A stretch of DNA of 44,859 nt, taken from SIG603 sp964370115. GTDB lineage: Bacteria > Bacillota > Clostridia > Oscillospirales > Acutalibacteraceae. Position numbers and translations under genes: made by a program. The notes beneath the pieces were generated by a model. The model was given only the letters and a program-made list of their open reading frames with translations. It did not search any database and was not told where the DNA came from. The stretch covers positions 1 to 44,859 of the forward strand of contig CAYJIA010000012.1 of the NCBI GenBank assembly GCA_964370115.1. Direction: 5' to 3'. This document shows positions 16,819-24,475 of this stretch, one piece after another (positions within the stretch are counted from its first letter, which is position 1; every line of letters begins with the position of its first letter).

Positions 16819-18063
16819 TTATTCTCTAAAAAATGCGCCATCGGGACTTGCATAGTCGTAATTCATTAGACCGTATTGTTCACCCGTGAAAACTAAGGTG
16901 TCATAATCGTCTATGAAGTAAAAGTATACGTCCTCACCAGTACCCTCAAAGTTAATAAAACCGTCACTACTTTCGGGATAATACTCATATGTGCCACTAC
17001 CTTCAGCCATTTGATCGCCTAGGTTTAGCCTCATATAGTAAGTTCCGTCATCGTAAAGTTCGATATATGGTGTATACTCTGGGGGGATATCGTCGGTGTA
17101 TGAGTAGAACGAGCCCAGATGTTCCTCACTTGAAACATTAGATAGTCCGGAAATATCAGGTGCAATATTGCGATTGTCTATGAAATCTCCCATTTGCACG
17201 AGGGCTATAGCCCCTTCTTCGCTTGTGAAAGTATGAATACTAGCATAATCTAGCCATACATCCCAAAAAGTAATGGTAGTATCATAGATGTCAAATTCTA
17301 GTTCTTCTGCAACCTCCCATGTGCCACCACTATCTTCGATTTGTAAAAGATAGGCAGTCATGTCGTAAAGAGATATATACTCTGTGCTGTCAGTCTCTTC
17401 ACAAACATAGGTTAGAGCGACGGCATAGTACTCGTTTATCCAAACTTCAAAGCTGTACATTACTTCGCCAACTTCGGCGCCAGGCAAGCTTTTTGGATAC
17501 ATTTCATCAAGAGTAGGTAAGTATAAATCTACCCATGTTGCAGTGTGTTCATCGTCTAATTCATAATAAATTTGCGCCCCATCCATGTCTACATAAAAGT
17601 CCATTTGAGGTGTAGAGGTAGGCTCGCTTGTTGGTGATGGCTCTTGTGTTGGCATAGGTTCATCTGTAGGCATTGGTGAAGCCGTCACAGATGGTATGAC
17701 ACTGTCGCCACCGTTTGGTGCAAATAAAGAATCAAACCAGCCCATTTGCCAGCCAATAATACCTAAAACAGCAATTACTACAAGGGAGGAGGCTGAAACT
17801 ATAATGGCAATAAGCCCGCCCTTTCCTTTTTTTGGTGGAGTGGCGTTTTGCTCATAAGTCGGCTGATTTTGATACTGTGCCCCATTGTCGACATATTGCG
17901 TATTGGGTTGCTCTACGGGATATGCCACAGGATTATATGTATCGGTATTTGGGTCATACCAAGTGACAAGTCTTATAGGTGTACCGTTTTGATCGACAGT
18001 CATTTCATCTTTGTAGTAAAGACCGCTGTTTGGGTCAAATATAAAATCGTTTGGTGCTGACAC
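16819..18063 (-). CDS. Uncharacterised single-pass membrane protein with extracytoplasmic domain
   Basis: Not recognised; 414 residues, GTG start behind AAGGGAGGG. The N-terminal cytoplasmic part has two aromatic motifs, FDPNSGLYY and WYDPNTDTYNPVAYP, resembling the Tyr-rich repeats of OCRE-type modules. A Gln/Asn/Tyr-rich stretch and a KKGKGG stop-transfer follow. One membrane helix spans about residues 83-106, then comes a Pro/Thr/Ser linker (about 120-153), then an acidic, aromatic-rich outer domain of about 260 residues. Topology is predicted N-in, C-out. It follows a multi-pass membrane protein gene by 35 bases, so the two probably form one unit. The outer domain may bind a ligand or wall component, but nothing identifies it. 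Confidence 0.75.
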   Translation of the reverse strand: MSAPNDFIFDPNSGLYYKDEMTVDQNGTPIRLVTWYDPNTDTYNPVAYPVEQPNTQYVDNGAQYQNQPTYEQNATPPKKGKGGLIAIIVSASSLVVIAVLGIIGWQMGWFDSLFAPNGGDSVIPSVTASPMPTDEPMPTQEPSPTSEPTSTPQMDFYVDMDGAQIYYELDDEHTATWVDLYLPTLDEMYPKSLPGAEVGEVMYSFEVWINEYYAVALTYVCEETDSTEYISLYDMTAYLLQIEDSGGTWEVAEELEFDIYDTTITFWDVWLDYASIHTFTSEEGAIALVQMGDFIDNRNIAPDISGLSNVSSEEHLGSFYSYTDDIPPEYTPYIELYDDGTYYMRLNLGDQMAEGSGTYEYYPESSDGFINFEGTGEDVYFYFIDDYDTLVFTGEQYGLMNYDYASPDGAFFRE

Positions 18064-18098
18064 TTTAGTTTCCCTCCCTTAAAAAATTCTGTTATAAA

Positions 18099-18647
18099 TT
18101 ATTGTTGTGGTGGTTGGTTGTTTTGTTGTTGATTATAGTTTTGGTATGGTTGCTGTGGTTGTTGTGGTTGTTGTGTATAGCCACCTTGTGGTTGTTGGTA
18201 TTGTCCTTGGTATGGTTGTTGTGGTTGTTGGTATTGTCCTTGATACGCTTGTTGTGGTTGTTGTGGTGCGTGTTGTTGTGGCATGATACCAAAAACTTGA
18301 TTTGCAAGACCTTTGCCAGGAAGCCCGATGTCTCCGCCATTTTTAACTTTGCCAAAGCCTATAATAATAATTATTACAAGCACTAACCAAATGATGAAGT
18401 CTATAACCATAAAGACAAAACCTAGAAGTGGAATTGCGATGAAGAAATCCATTATAAAGATATAGAGTGTGTAGTAGATGTTAAACATCAGAGCCGTCAT
18501 GCATTGCTTTATTGCCCATGCGTCTTTTTCGACAGCCATTACAAAGCCTGTTACCAAAAGAAGCGGGACAAATTGCTCTAAGATGATGCACCAAAGAGCG
18601 ACGATTGGATAAAACCATAGTGAGAAGCCTAATTTACCTTTTTGCAT
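18099..18647 (-). CDS. Multi-pass membrane protein with Gln/Pro/Tyr-rich tail (DUF4870/Tic20-like)
   Basis: Uncharacterised, 182 residues, behind AAAGGAGGAA. The first ~100 residues form three or four hydrophobic helices with the short connecting charges seen in DUF4870 proteins. The last ~70 residues are low complexity, with repeated YQGQYQQPQQP units. The repeats create open frames in other registers here that are not genes. It is first in the operon, and the downstream membrane protein also has a Gln/Tyr-rich cytoplasmic segment, so tail-to-tail contact is possible. No enzymatic motif is visible. Confidence 0.75.
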   Translation of the reverse strand: MQKGKLGFSLWFYPIVALWCIILEQFVPLLLVTGFVMAVEKDAWAIKQCMTALMFNIYYTLYIFIMDFFIAIPLLGFVFMVIDFIIWLVLVIIIIIGFGKVKNGGDIGLPGKGLANQVFGIMPQQHAPQQPQQAYQGQYQQPQQPYQGQYQQPQGGYTQQPQQPQQPYQNYNQQQNNQPPQQ

Positions 18648-18690
18648 TGAAAATTCCTCCTTTAGAATTTTTAAAATTTAATATATTTTT

Positions 18691-18718
18691 AGTATATCAT
18701 AAAAGAAACAAAATTCAA
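18691..18718 (-). promoter_or_regulatory. Promoter for the membrane-protein operon
   Basis: Minus strand: TTGAAT (18713-18718), 16-base spacer, TATACT (18691-18696), 43 bases before the ATG at 18647. Confidence 0.65.
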
Positions 18719-18755
18719 GAGAAAATTGTTCTTTTATTAATAAAATTTTAGATTG

Positions 18756-19391
18756 TTAATACCCTAAAGTCTCGTTAACGATTATGAGCTTAATTCTGTT
18801 TTTTACCCTTGAAAGCCTTGTGACCACTGTGTGACCGCAAATTGAGTTTGTGTAGCAGTCGCCGCACCTGCCGGTCTGACTACATGGAGTATTTGTAATT
18901 CCAAGCCTTATGCAATTTGCACCACATGCTTCAAGCTCAATTCTTCTTAAAGCCGTATCAAGATTTGAGGTGATTTTATTTACACCACAAATTACAATTA
19001 CGCTCTCAGGGCCAAAACATAGGGCAGCAACCCTGTTGCCGTTTCCGTCAATATTTATAAGTTCGCCGTCCATGGTAAGCGCGTTTGTACTTGTGAGGAA
19101 ATTATCACAAGTGAGTGATTTTTTCATTAATGCCTTTTGCTCTTCCGGTGTTTTTCCGTCTGCGCGGTCAATTACTGTATAATTACCTGACTTTAATATA
19201 GGCTTAATTCCAAGCTCCTCTAAAGTCATTGAGCCACCCCAAGAGACACTTTGTCCCTCGGGTAAGAGCTCTAATACTTTTTTTACTGCATCTTCCTTGG
19301 TTTCACAGTAATAGCCCTCTATAAATCTTTTTTCAAAATTTTTCAAAATGGTTTTTGCCTTGTTTTCATTTGATTTTTTTATGTTTTCCAT
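18756..19391 (-). CDS. LUD domain protein (lactate-utilisation family)
   Basis: LUD (DUF162) domain protein, 211 residues. The frame extends to 19451, but AAGGAGA lies six bases before this ATG and the longer form would overlap the acetyltransferase gene. The family core is seen as VSWGGSMTLEELGI, the DNFLTSTNALTMDGELINIDGNGNRV region (read as two motifs) and VICGVNKITSNLDTAL. A Cys-rich C-terminal segment (CGANC, CSQTGRCGDCYTNSIC) could hold a metal or iron-sulfur site. Relatives LutB/LutC take part in lactate oxidation, but this stand-alone type is common in Clostridia and its substrate is unknown. It follows the acetyltransferase by 10 bases. Confidence 0.88.
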   Translation of the reverse strand: MENIKKSNENKAKTILKNFEKRFIEGYYCETKEDAVKKVLELLPEGQSVSWGGSMTLEELGIKPILKSGNYTVIDRADGKTPEEQKALMKKSLTCDNFLTSTNALTMDGELINIDGNGNRVAALCFGPESVIVICGVNKITSNLDTALRRIELEACGANCIRLGITNTPCSQTGRCGDCYTNSICGHTVVTRLSRVKNRIKLIIVNETLGY

Positions 19392-19401
19392 AGCTTTCTC
19401 C

Positions 19402-20631
19402 TTAGAATAAATCGACAAGTCTGTTTTTCTTGAAATAGAAAACTTTATCAAACTGTGCGTCTTTATTTACTATATTTATATCGTCTTTGTGACAGCTGTC
19501 TATATCAAAATAACAACCAGTTATAAGCGATGAAAATGTAGATATATCCATTTCTACATCAAACTCGGTTTCGGTATCTGTTACAGTTGTAGCACAGCCG
19601 TCATTGAATGTGACTGTAAATACTTTTTCGTTCCATGTGCAGTGCTTATCATTAATTTTTATAGATAGCTTTCCGCTACCTTTATATTTTGCGATTTCTA
19701 GAATTTTTTGGACGTCGACAACACGAACCATGGCTTGGGTTTTGCTATATGTATCACTACAGTTTTGTTCGTTAATTAAGCCCGATATGTCCATATCTTT
19801 TGGTAGGGTAAAGCGGATTGCGTCGTAGTCAGATGAAAAAGTAAGAGCAAAATCTAAAAGTCCTTTTAAACCCTCTTTATCGGCAAAGAAGAAGTCGTTC
19901 TTGCTGGGGAAATGATGGGTGCAGTCCATAATGGAGTAGTCTTCCTCTTGCACTTTGTTCATCATTATATAGGCTTTGTCCTCGCCATTATCATTTTTCC
20001 ATATATATGCATAGCGTTTGTCAGAAAATGAATTTCTCTCTTTAAAATACTTGTAACAGTCTTCGGTTCTTTTTACGGCGAGGTTATAGCCATCATACAT
20101 TTTAGTATAAATAGCATTAACTCTGTCGTGAGAAGCATTCGGCATTAAAAATTCTATGCTACCGCCAACATTAAATTTTTTAAGCCCTTTAAAATAGATA
20201 GTCCAAGTGTTTGTAGTACTTACAACCTCATAGCCAAATTTTCTATAGTAAGAACAACTGAAAGGGTAGAGGTAGCTTAGGGGGATGTCTTTTTCTTTTA
20301 AAGAATTTAACATGTATTTAAAGCTCTCGCGCACGGCGCCTAGCCTTCTGTAAGGAGGGAGGGTTGCGACGCCTCCTATACCGCCTAGCATAAGATTGTG
20401 TCCGTCGAAATTTACTTCATAGGGAAACACACCGACTGATGAATACATAGTCTTTTCATCATCGGAAAAAGCACAGATAAATTCTTCCTCTATGCCGTTT
20501 GTGATCATGGGTTTGCTTGGGTTTTCCTTTTCTTCCATAAGTTTTTCGTAGTCTACAGGAAACTCAAAAGCAACAGAGCCTATGAGTTTAACTTGTTTAT
20601 ATTCATCGGGCTTCATTTTGCGAATAATCAT
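19402..20631 (-). CDS. GNAT acetyltransferase, Eis-like with SCP2-type C-terminal domain
   Basis: Acetyl-CoA-dependent N-acetyltransferase, 409 residues. GAGG lies eight bases before this ATG; a GTG nine bases upstream would overlap the ribosome site. The acetyl-CoA site is in GGIGGVATLPPYRRLGA (the Q/RxxGxG/A-type loop), followed by LSYLYPFSCSYYRKFGYE, typical of Eis proteins. A second GNAT-like region and a C-terminal sterol-carrier-like domain make up the rest, the usual Eis length. Characterised relatives acetylate aminoglycosides or peptide amines; the native substrate here is unknown. Confidence 0.87.
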   Translation of the reverse strand: MIIRKMKPDEYKQVKLIGSVAFEFPVDYEKLMEEKENPSKPMITNGIEEEFICAFSDDEKTMYSSVGVFPYEVNFDGHNLMLGGIGGVATLPPYRRLGAVRESFKYMLNSLKEKDIPLSYLYPFSCSYYRKFGYEVVSTTNTWTIYFKGLKKFNVGGSIEFLMPNASHDRVNAIYTKMYDGYNLAVKRTEDCYKYFKERNSFSDKRYAYIWKNDNGEDKAYIMMNKVQEEDYSIMDCTHHFPSKNDFFFADKEGLKGLLDFALTFSSDYDAIRFTLPKDMDISGLINEQNCSDTYSKTQAMVRVVDVQKILEIAKYKGSGKLSIKINDKHCTWNEKVFTVTFNDGCATTVTDTETEFDVEMDISTFSSLITGCYFDIDSCHKDDINIVNKDAQFDKVFYFKKNRLVDLF

Positions 20632-20659
20632 AAATAACACCTCACATAATTTTTATGTT

Positions 20660-20688
20660 ATTATACTATATTAGAAATTGATAAGCAA
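20660..20688 (-). promoter_or_regulatory. Promoter for the acetyltransferase-LUD operon
   Basis: Minus strand: TTGCTT (20683-20688), 17-base spacer, TATAAT (20660-20665), about 29 bases before the start codon. Confidence 0.75.
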
Positions 20689-20690
20689 GA

Positions 20691-20713
20691 TTAATTAATA
20701 GTTGTGGTGAAAG
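20691..20713. repeat. Family B repeat fragment
   Basis: TTAATTAATAGTTGTGGTGAAAG closely matches the left-arm/core junction of the family B elements (compare AGTTGTGGCGAAAA at 31883 and AATTGTGGCGAAAA at 44797). The core hairpin and right arm are absent, so it looks like a decayed or truncated copy beside the acetyltransferase promoter. Confidence 0.5.
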
Positions 20714-20726
20714 TTTATGTGTATTA

Positions 20727-20766
20727 TAAAAAGAAAAAAGCTAAGTGGAATAAATTCACTTAGCTT
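20727..20766 (-). terminator. Rho-independent terminator for the HD-domain gene
   Basis: Minus strand: perfect ten-base stem AAGCTAAGTG / CACTTAGCTT (20757-20766 and 20738-20747) with a nine-base loop, followed by a T-rich run TTTTCTTTTT. It is about 150 bases past the HD gene stop, with the family A repeat between. Confidence 0.85.
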
Positions 20767-20810
20767 GGTGTGTCGATAGATATAAAGCACTTTGTTGTTT
20801 TTGCGAAGAT

Positions 20811-20913
20811 AAAAGTTTTAATAAATCTTTTTCAAAAGATTTCGGGTTCTTAGGGCAGAGCCCTGAGGCGTTTTCCGCAGAAAACGAAGTCTTATCCTTA
20901 GAAGAGCATTTTT
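20811..20913. repeat. Family A structured repeat, copy 1 (three consecutive hairpins)
   Basis: Begins AAAAGTTTTA and contains three hairpins in a row: AAATCTTTT/AAAAGATTT (20823-20842), AGGGC-AGA-GCCCT (20852-20864) and CGTTTTC-CGCA-GAAAACG (20869-20886). A conserved tail, AAGTCTTATC...GCATTTTT, runs up to the 3' end of the HD gene. It aligns with 24511-24609 almost base for base (offset 3700), and stem changes are compensated. No open frame is conserved. Confidence 0.85.
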
Positions 20914-21539
20914 TATTGCTGGTTTTTCGCAATGGAAAAATACAGTTCTTTCATTGCTGGTTTATCTTTTATAAGTGCTCTTAATCGGCTAAGGCCTTGT
21001 TCGTTTTTTGTGGTATTTAGCCATAGTTTTAAATACCCACCGTCTCCGTATTTTTCTGATATATGCCCATATGAGCGCTCAAATTGTTCTGTGGGTGAGA
21101 GCTCTGGGAATTTTGCCTTGCCAAATTCATGTGTGCGATATAGGATTGTTTCGACATCAATTATCCTGTCTGCTTCGCTGATTATTTTGCCATAAATCGT
21201 TCGGGGCTCATAATTGTTAGACGCCCTGTGGTCTTCAATAGCTTCGGACATTATGTTTTTTTGCTCTGCGCTAAACCACTTATTTAATGCACTGTCTTCA
21301 CGCATTATTTTTGCCGATGTAATGTTGTGGTCTTTTCGTCCAAATTTAATTCCAACATCATGGTAGGCAGCGATTACGAAAATCATGTCGATGTCCACAT
21401 CGTAGGACTCTGAAATCTCGATACTGTTTTCTATAACAGCACTTACATGGTCGGTACTATGTCCCTTGTCAAACTCTTTGTACTGAGGAATTATATTTTG
21501 GTAAACATATTCATAAAGTAAAGGGTTTATATCACGCAT
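20913..21539 (-). CDS. HD domain phosphohydrolase
   Basis: Metal-dependent phosphohydrolase fold, 208 residues, behind GGAGG with an eight-base spacer. HD-site residues are visible in order: His in KGHSTDHVSAV, the HD pair in AAYHDVGIKF, and the late Asp in ISEADRIID. It resembles small YedJ/uncharacterised HD hydrolases acting on nucleotides or cyclic nucleotides; the substrate is not determinable. It is downstream of the tRNA-Leu gene on the same strand but separated by a terminator. Its 3' end abuts the family A repeat. Confidence 0.87.
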   Translation of the reverse strand: MRDINPLLYEYVYQNIIPQYKEFDKGHSTDHVSAVIENSIEISESYDVDIDMIFVIAAYHDVGIKFGRKDHNITSAKIMREDSALNKWFSAEQKNIMSEAIEDHRASNNYEPRTIYGKIISEADRIIDVETILYRTHEFGKAKFPELSPTEQFERSYGHISEKYGDGGYLKLWLNTTKNEQGLSRLRALIKDKPAMKELYFSIAKNQQ

Positions 21540-21570
21540 CTGTCAGTCCTCCATATTTAAAATGATAGTA

Positions 21571-21602
21571 AAAAATCCTCATAGCGAGCTATGAGGATTT
21601 TT
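21571..21602 (-). terminator. Terminator behind tRNA-Leu
   Basis: Fourteen-base stem AAAAATCCTCATAG / CTATGAGGATTTTT with a four-base loop, reading into a T-run on the minus strand. It directly abuts the CCA end of the tRNA and is near symmetric, so it could act on both strands. Confidence 0.85.
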
Positions 21603-21689
21603 TGGTGCTGGTGGCCGGACTTGAACCGGCACGATATTTCTACCGAGGGATTTTAAGTCCCTTGTGTCTGCCTATTCCACCACACCAGC
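21603..21689 (-). tRNA. tRNA-Leu (anticodon UAA)
   Basis: Minus-strand 87-nt class II tRNA. The acceptor stem GCTGGTG pairs with CACCAGC, followed by A73 and an encoded CCA. The anticodon loop CTTAAAA gives UAA. A long variable arm (TCGGTAGAAATATCGTGCC region) and the T-loop GGTTCAAGTCC are typical of leucine tRNA. Confidence 0.97.
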
Positions 21690-21715
21690 GTGGTGTGCTT
21701 TAATCAAGCTTTAAA

Positions 21716-21744
21716 ATAATAGCATATAAAATGAAAAATTGCAA
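21716..21744 (-). promoter_or_regulatory. Promoter for tRNA-Leu
   Basis: Minus strand: TTGCAA (21739-21744), 17-base spacer, TATTAT (21716-21721), 26 bases before the tRNA. The -35 box lies inside the terminator stem of the upstream Nudix gene. Confidence 0.6.
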
Positions 21745-21773
21745 TACTTATTTTAAAAAATATTGCAATTTTT
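21734..21773 (-). terminator. Terminator of the galM-Nudix operon
   Basis: Thirteen-base perfect stem AAAAATTGCAATA / TATTGCAATTTTT with a 14-base loop, the minus-strand 3' arm ending in T. It begins 17 bases after the Nudix stop. Confidence 0.8.
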
Positions 21774-21789
21774 TCTGTTTTTTAGAAAT

Positions 21790-22200
21790 TTAGTTATTTA
21801 TGTACTCTAAAAAAGCGTTGAGTATTTTCTTGTCGTTGTCAAAAGTCACAGACTTAATAGCTTCTTTTGGTTCTAGCCATTTGATTTCTAGTAGTTCCTC
21901 GATTTGTGCCGTAGTGTCGGTGCTTTCGCTTTTTGCGCTGAAGTATATCACGTCTTTTGTGACATTTTCCTTTGGAGAATAGGTCACGGTATGTCTGAAT
22001 TTTGTGTCTATCACGGGTTTTAGGCCTGTTTCTTCTAAAATTTCTCTTTGTGCAGTCTGAAGCTCTGTTTCGCCTTTTTCTACATGACCTTTTGGAAACG
22101 CCCAGTGTCCGCCGTTTTTATGACGTATTAAAAGAATACTTAATTTGCTATCTACATAAGAGTAGACTACCGCGCCACAGGATTTTTCGTGTTTCATCAT
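21790..22200 (-). CDS. Nudix hydrolase
   Basis: Hydrolyses a nucleoside diphosphate linked to another moiety; 136 residues. The complete Nudix box is GHVEKGETELQTAQREILEE plus TGL, residues 38-60. The opening KHEKSCGAVVYS and short length resemble bis(5'-nucleosyl)-tetraphosphatase (MutT/Ap4A) types. The start is one of two adjacent ATG codons (22200 or 22197) overlapping the galM stop as ATGATGA, so translation is probably coupled to galM. Confidence 0.9.
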   Translation of the reverse strand: MMKHEKSCGAVVYSYVDSKLSILLIRHKNGGHWAFPKGHVEKGETELQTAQREILEETGLKPVIDTKFRHTVTYSPKENVTKDVIYFSAKSESTDTTAQIEELLEIKWLEPKEAIKSVTFDNDKKILNAFLEYINN

Positions 22201-23252
22201 ATATCTTCCTTTACTGAAAATTTATAAACGGTGGTAGAGTGAAATGTTTCGTTTGGCAAAACGTATTTAAATAGGAAGTTTTCCTTGTTTGGACTGTCAG
22301 GGTAAAACTGAGTTTCAAGACAAAATGCGCTGTGGTTTTTATAAATTTTGCCATATTTGCCAACGGGGTCGCCTGTTTTGTTAAATGTGTAAAGCTGTAC
22401 ACCTGGCATATCAGAGTAAACCTCCATTTGTCGACCGCTTTCTTTGTGGTAGGCAGTGGCGTGAAGTCTTAACCCACTTCCGTCTACGCAGAAATTGTGG
22501 TCAAATCCTCCACACATTGCAACAGCTTTTTCACAGCTAAACATATCGTCACCCAAAAGTTTACCGTTTGAAAAGTCAAGCGCCGTGCCTTTTACAGATT
22601 TTATCTCACCTGTTGGAATAAGATTATCGGATACGGCAGTGGTATTTGTCGCATTTATTTTTAACCAAGTATCCAAAACCAAATTTTCTGCATCGCCCGA
22701 TAAATTAAAGAACGAGTGGTTTGTCGGGTTGAATACAGTCTTTTTATCGCTTACTGCAAAGTAATCAAACTTTACTTCGTTTTCATTTGTGAGGGTGTAG
22801 ACTACTTTCATTTCAAGGTTTCCAGGGTATCCCTCTTCCATGTCGGAGCTTGTGTGTGTAAAAGTGATGGAGGGTTCGTCTGTGTCGCTTATGCTCTCTA
22901 CGTCCCAAACTACTTGATGCATACCTAGAGGGCCGCCGTGCAGGCTGTTTTCGCCGTCGTTTTTAGTTAAAGTGTAAGTGTTTCCATCAATTTTAAAGCT
23001 TGCATTTCCAATTCTATTTGCGTATCTTCCTACAAATGCACCTTGGTAATCTGCACCTTTATATGAATTAAAGTCGTCATAACCTAAAACGACATCGGAA
23101 AAATTCCCGTTTTTGTCGGCGGTGAAAAGCGATAAAATTCTAAGTCCGTAGGTGATAACTGAAAGTTTTGTGCCTTTTGAGTTTTCTAAAATATATAAAT
23201 CAATTTCTTTGCCTTCATCAGTTTTTGTAAAAGGCTTTTTAATAATACTCAT
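22197..23252 (-). CDS. galM: Aldose 1-epimerase (mutarotase)
   Basis: Interconverts alpha and beta anomers of glucose/galactose; 351 residues with an AAGGAGA site. GRYANRIGNASFKIDG near residue 75, the catalytic His in VFNPTNHSFFNLSG and the catalytic Glu in FCLETQFYPDSPN are all present. It lies downstream of glucokinase on the same strand, separated from it by a terminator, and upstream of the coupled Nudix gene. It fits a hexose-entry role alongside glucokinase. Confidence 0.95.
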   Translation of the reverse strand: MSIIKKPFTKTDEGKEIDLYILENSKGTKLSVITYGLRILSLFTADKNGNFSDVVLGYDDFNSYKGADYQGAFVGRYANRIGNASFKIDGNTYTLTKNDGENSLHGGPLGMHQVVWDVESISDTDEPSITFTHTSSDMEEGYPGNLEMKVVYTLTNENEVKFDYFAVSDKKTVFNPTNHSFFNLSGDAENLVLDTWLKINATNTTAVSDNLIPTGEIKSVKGTALDFSNGKLLGDDMFSCEKAVAMCGGFDHNFCVDGSGLRLHATAYHKESGRQMEVYSDMPGVQLYTFNKTGDPVGKYGKIYKNHSAFCLETQFYPDSPNKENFLFKYVLPNETFHSTTVYKFSVKEDI

Positions 23253-23276
23253 TGAAATTCTCCTTTTTTAAAAGTA

Positions 23277-23295
23277 GGGGCGGTCATTGGCCGCC
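23277..23295. repeat. Small GC-rich hairpin GGCGG-N7-CCGCC
   Basis: GGGGCGGTCATTGGCCGCC upstream of galM forms a five-base GC stem with a seven-base loop. It stands out from the AT-rich surroundings and may be a small dispersed repeat; only one copy is seen in this window. Confidence 0.35.
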
Positions 23296-23322
23296 AGAAA
23301 TTTACCACAAATATGCAACAAA

Positions 23323-23360
23323 GGGCTGTCGCAAATGATTTTATTCATCAGTGACAGCCC
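23323..23360 (-). terminator. Terminator of the glucokinase gene
   Basis: Minus strand: GGGCTGTC / GACAGCCC arms (23353-23360 and 23323-23330) with an inner TGATGA/TCATTT pairing, followed by TTTGTT. It is 13 bases past the glucokinase stop. Confidence 0.75.
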
Positions 23361-23373
23361 AGCAAATTTTAAA

Positions 23374-24318
23374 TTATTGACCAAGAAGAGCTGCGCCGAT
23401 TATACCAGCGTCATTTCCTAGTTCAGCTTTAAGGATTTTTGTTCTTACTTCTGTTAGGTAAGACTCTTTCTCGCAAAGCTCTCTTAGCGGAGCGATTAAA
23501 GTTTCGCCCTCGTTGCTAATTCCGCCACCTAGGCAAAGAAGCTCAGGTTGGAACGCATTTATCATGTTGCCAAGACCTTTTGATAGGTATAATATGTATT
23601 GGTCAACAACTTTTTTAGCTGTTTCATCTCCAGCTCTCATTGCATCAAAAGAAGTTCTGCCGTTTACTTTGTCTATGTCACCACCAACGATTTCCCACAT
23701 TTTTGAAGACTTGTCCTCTTGCATGAACTCTTTTGTAGTTTTGATAAGACCAGTAGCAGATGAGTATGCTTCCCAGCATCCTGTACGTCCGCAGTTGCAA
23801 GGACGGCCGTTTACTTCCATTACAGTGTGACCTAGTTCGCCAGCTGCAAAGTTAAAGCCCGCATAGATTTTGCCGTCAATGATAATTCCGCCGCCTACAC
23901 CTGTTCCAAGTGTGATAGCCATGGCATGTTTAACACCTTGCAGTGCACCTGCTTTAAATTCGCCATACGCCGCTGCGTTTGCGTCGTTAGCTACAGAAAC
24001 AGTGATGCCAGGCATTCTCTCTTCTAGCATAGCTTTTAGAGGGAAGTTTGTGTAGCCTAGATTGTTAGCGAAAACAACTACGCCTTCTTCTTGGTTAATA
24101 GTTCCAGGTGAGCCTACACCGATTTCTTTAACAGCAGATAAATCTGAACCTGCATTTTTAAGTGCCTCTTTAACTGTTTCAACAACTGTATCACAGAAAA
24201 CTGCCTCTGGGCAAGGCACTGGAGTTTTAGAATTAGCCTTAGCGATGATTTTTTTCTCTTCACTTACAACACCGACAGCAATATTTGTTCCGCCGATATC
24301 AATTCCTACATATAACAT
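23374..24318 (-). CDS. glcK: ROK family glucokinase
   Basis: Phosphorylates glucose with ATP; 314 residues with AAGGAG before the ATG. The ROK layout is clear: phosphate loop GIDIGGTNIAVGVV at the N-terminus, sugar-site EIGVGSPGTI and VANDANAAAYGE, then the zinc motif GHTVMEVNG with CNCGRTGCWEAYSS. Bacterial ROK glucokinases have this length and motif set; an N-acetylhexosamine kinase is the alternative. It is divergent from aroB across a 422-base gap. Confidence 0.92.
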   Translation of the reverse strand: MLYVGIDIGGTNIAVGVVSEEKKIIAKANSKTPVPCPEAVFCDTVVETVKEALKNAGSDLSAVKEIGVGSPGTINQEEGVVVFANNLGYTNFPLKAMLEERMPGITVSVANDANAAAYGEFKAGALQGVKHAMAITLGTGVGGGIIIDGKIYAGFNFAAGELGHTVMEVNGRPCNCGRTGCWEAYSSATGLIKTTKEFMQEDKSSKMWEIVGGDIDKVNGRTSFDAMRAGDETAKKVVDQYILYLSKGLGNMINAFQPELLCLGGGISNEGETLIAPLRELCEKESYLTEVRTKILKAELGNDAGIIGAALLGQ

Positions 24319-24357
24319 AGTTTACGCTCCTTAAAATATAAAATTAATTCAAAAATG

Positions 24358-24386
24358 ATTATACAATATTTCCTGTTTTTTGTAAA
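24358..24386 (-). promoter_or_regulatory. Sigma-A promoter for glcK
   Basis: Minus strand: TTTACA (24381-24386), 17-base spacer, TATAAT (24358-24363), 40 bases before the start. Confidence 0.8.
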
Positions 24387-24442
24387 GTTAATGTTTCAAA
24401 TTTTGTACAAATTTTCTTTTAAAAATAAATATGGATAAATTA

Positions 24443-24472
24443 TTGACAAAAAGGGGTATAAAATATTAGAAT
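24443..24472 (+). promoter_or_regulatory. Possible distal promoter for aroB
   Basis: TTGACA (24443-24448), 18-base spacer, TAGAAT (24467-24472). If used, it gives a leader of about 260 bases carrying the whole family A repeat ahead of aroB. Confidence 0.45.
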
Positions 24473-24475
24473 TAT

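Noticed and set aside
18092..18386. His/Asn-rich and Trp/Leu-rich open frames over the Gln/Pro tail
   Set aside because: They arise from reading the CAA/CCA-type repeats of the 18099-18647 gene in other registers; they are not independent genes.
16250..18647. Possible prophage or integrative island around the DUF1874-like gene
   Set aside because: No integrase, capsid, replication or attachment-site signals are seen; the flanking genes are ordinary single units.
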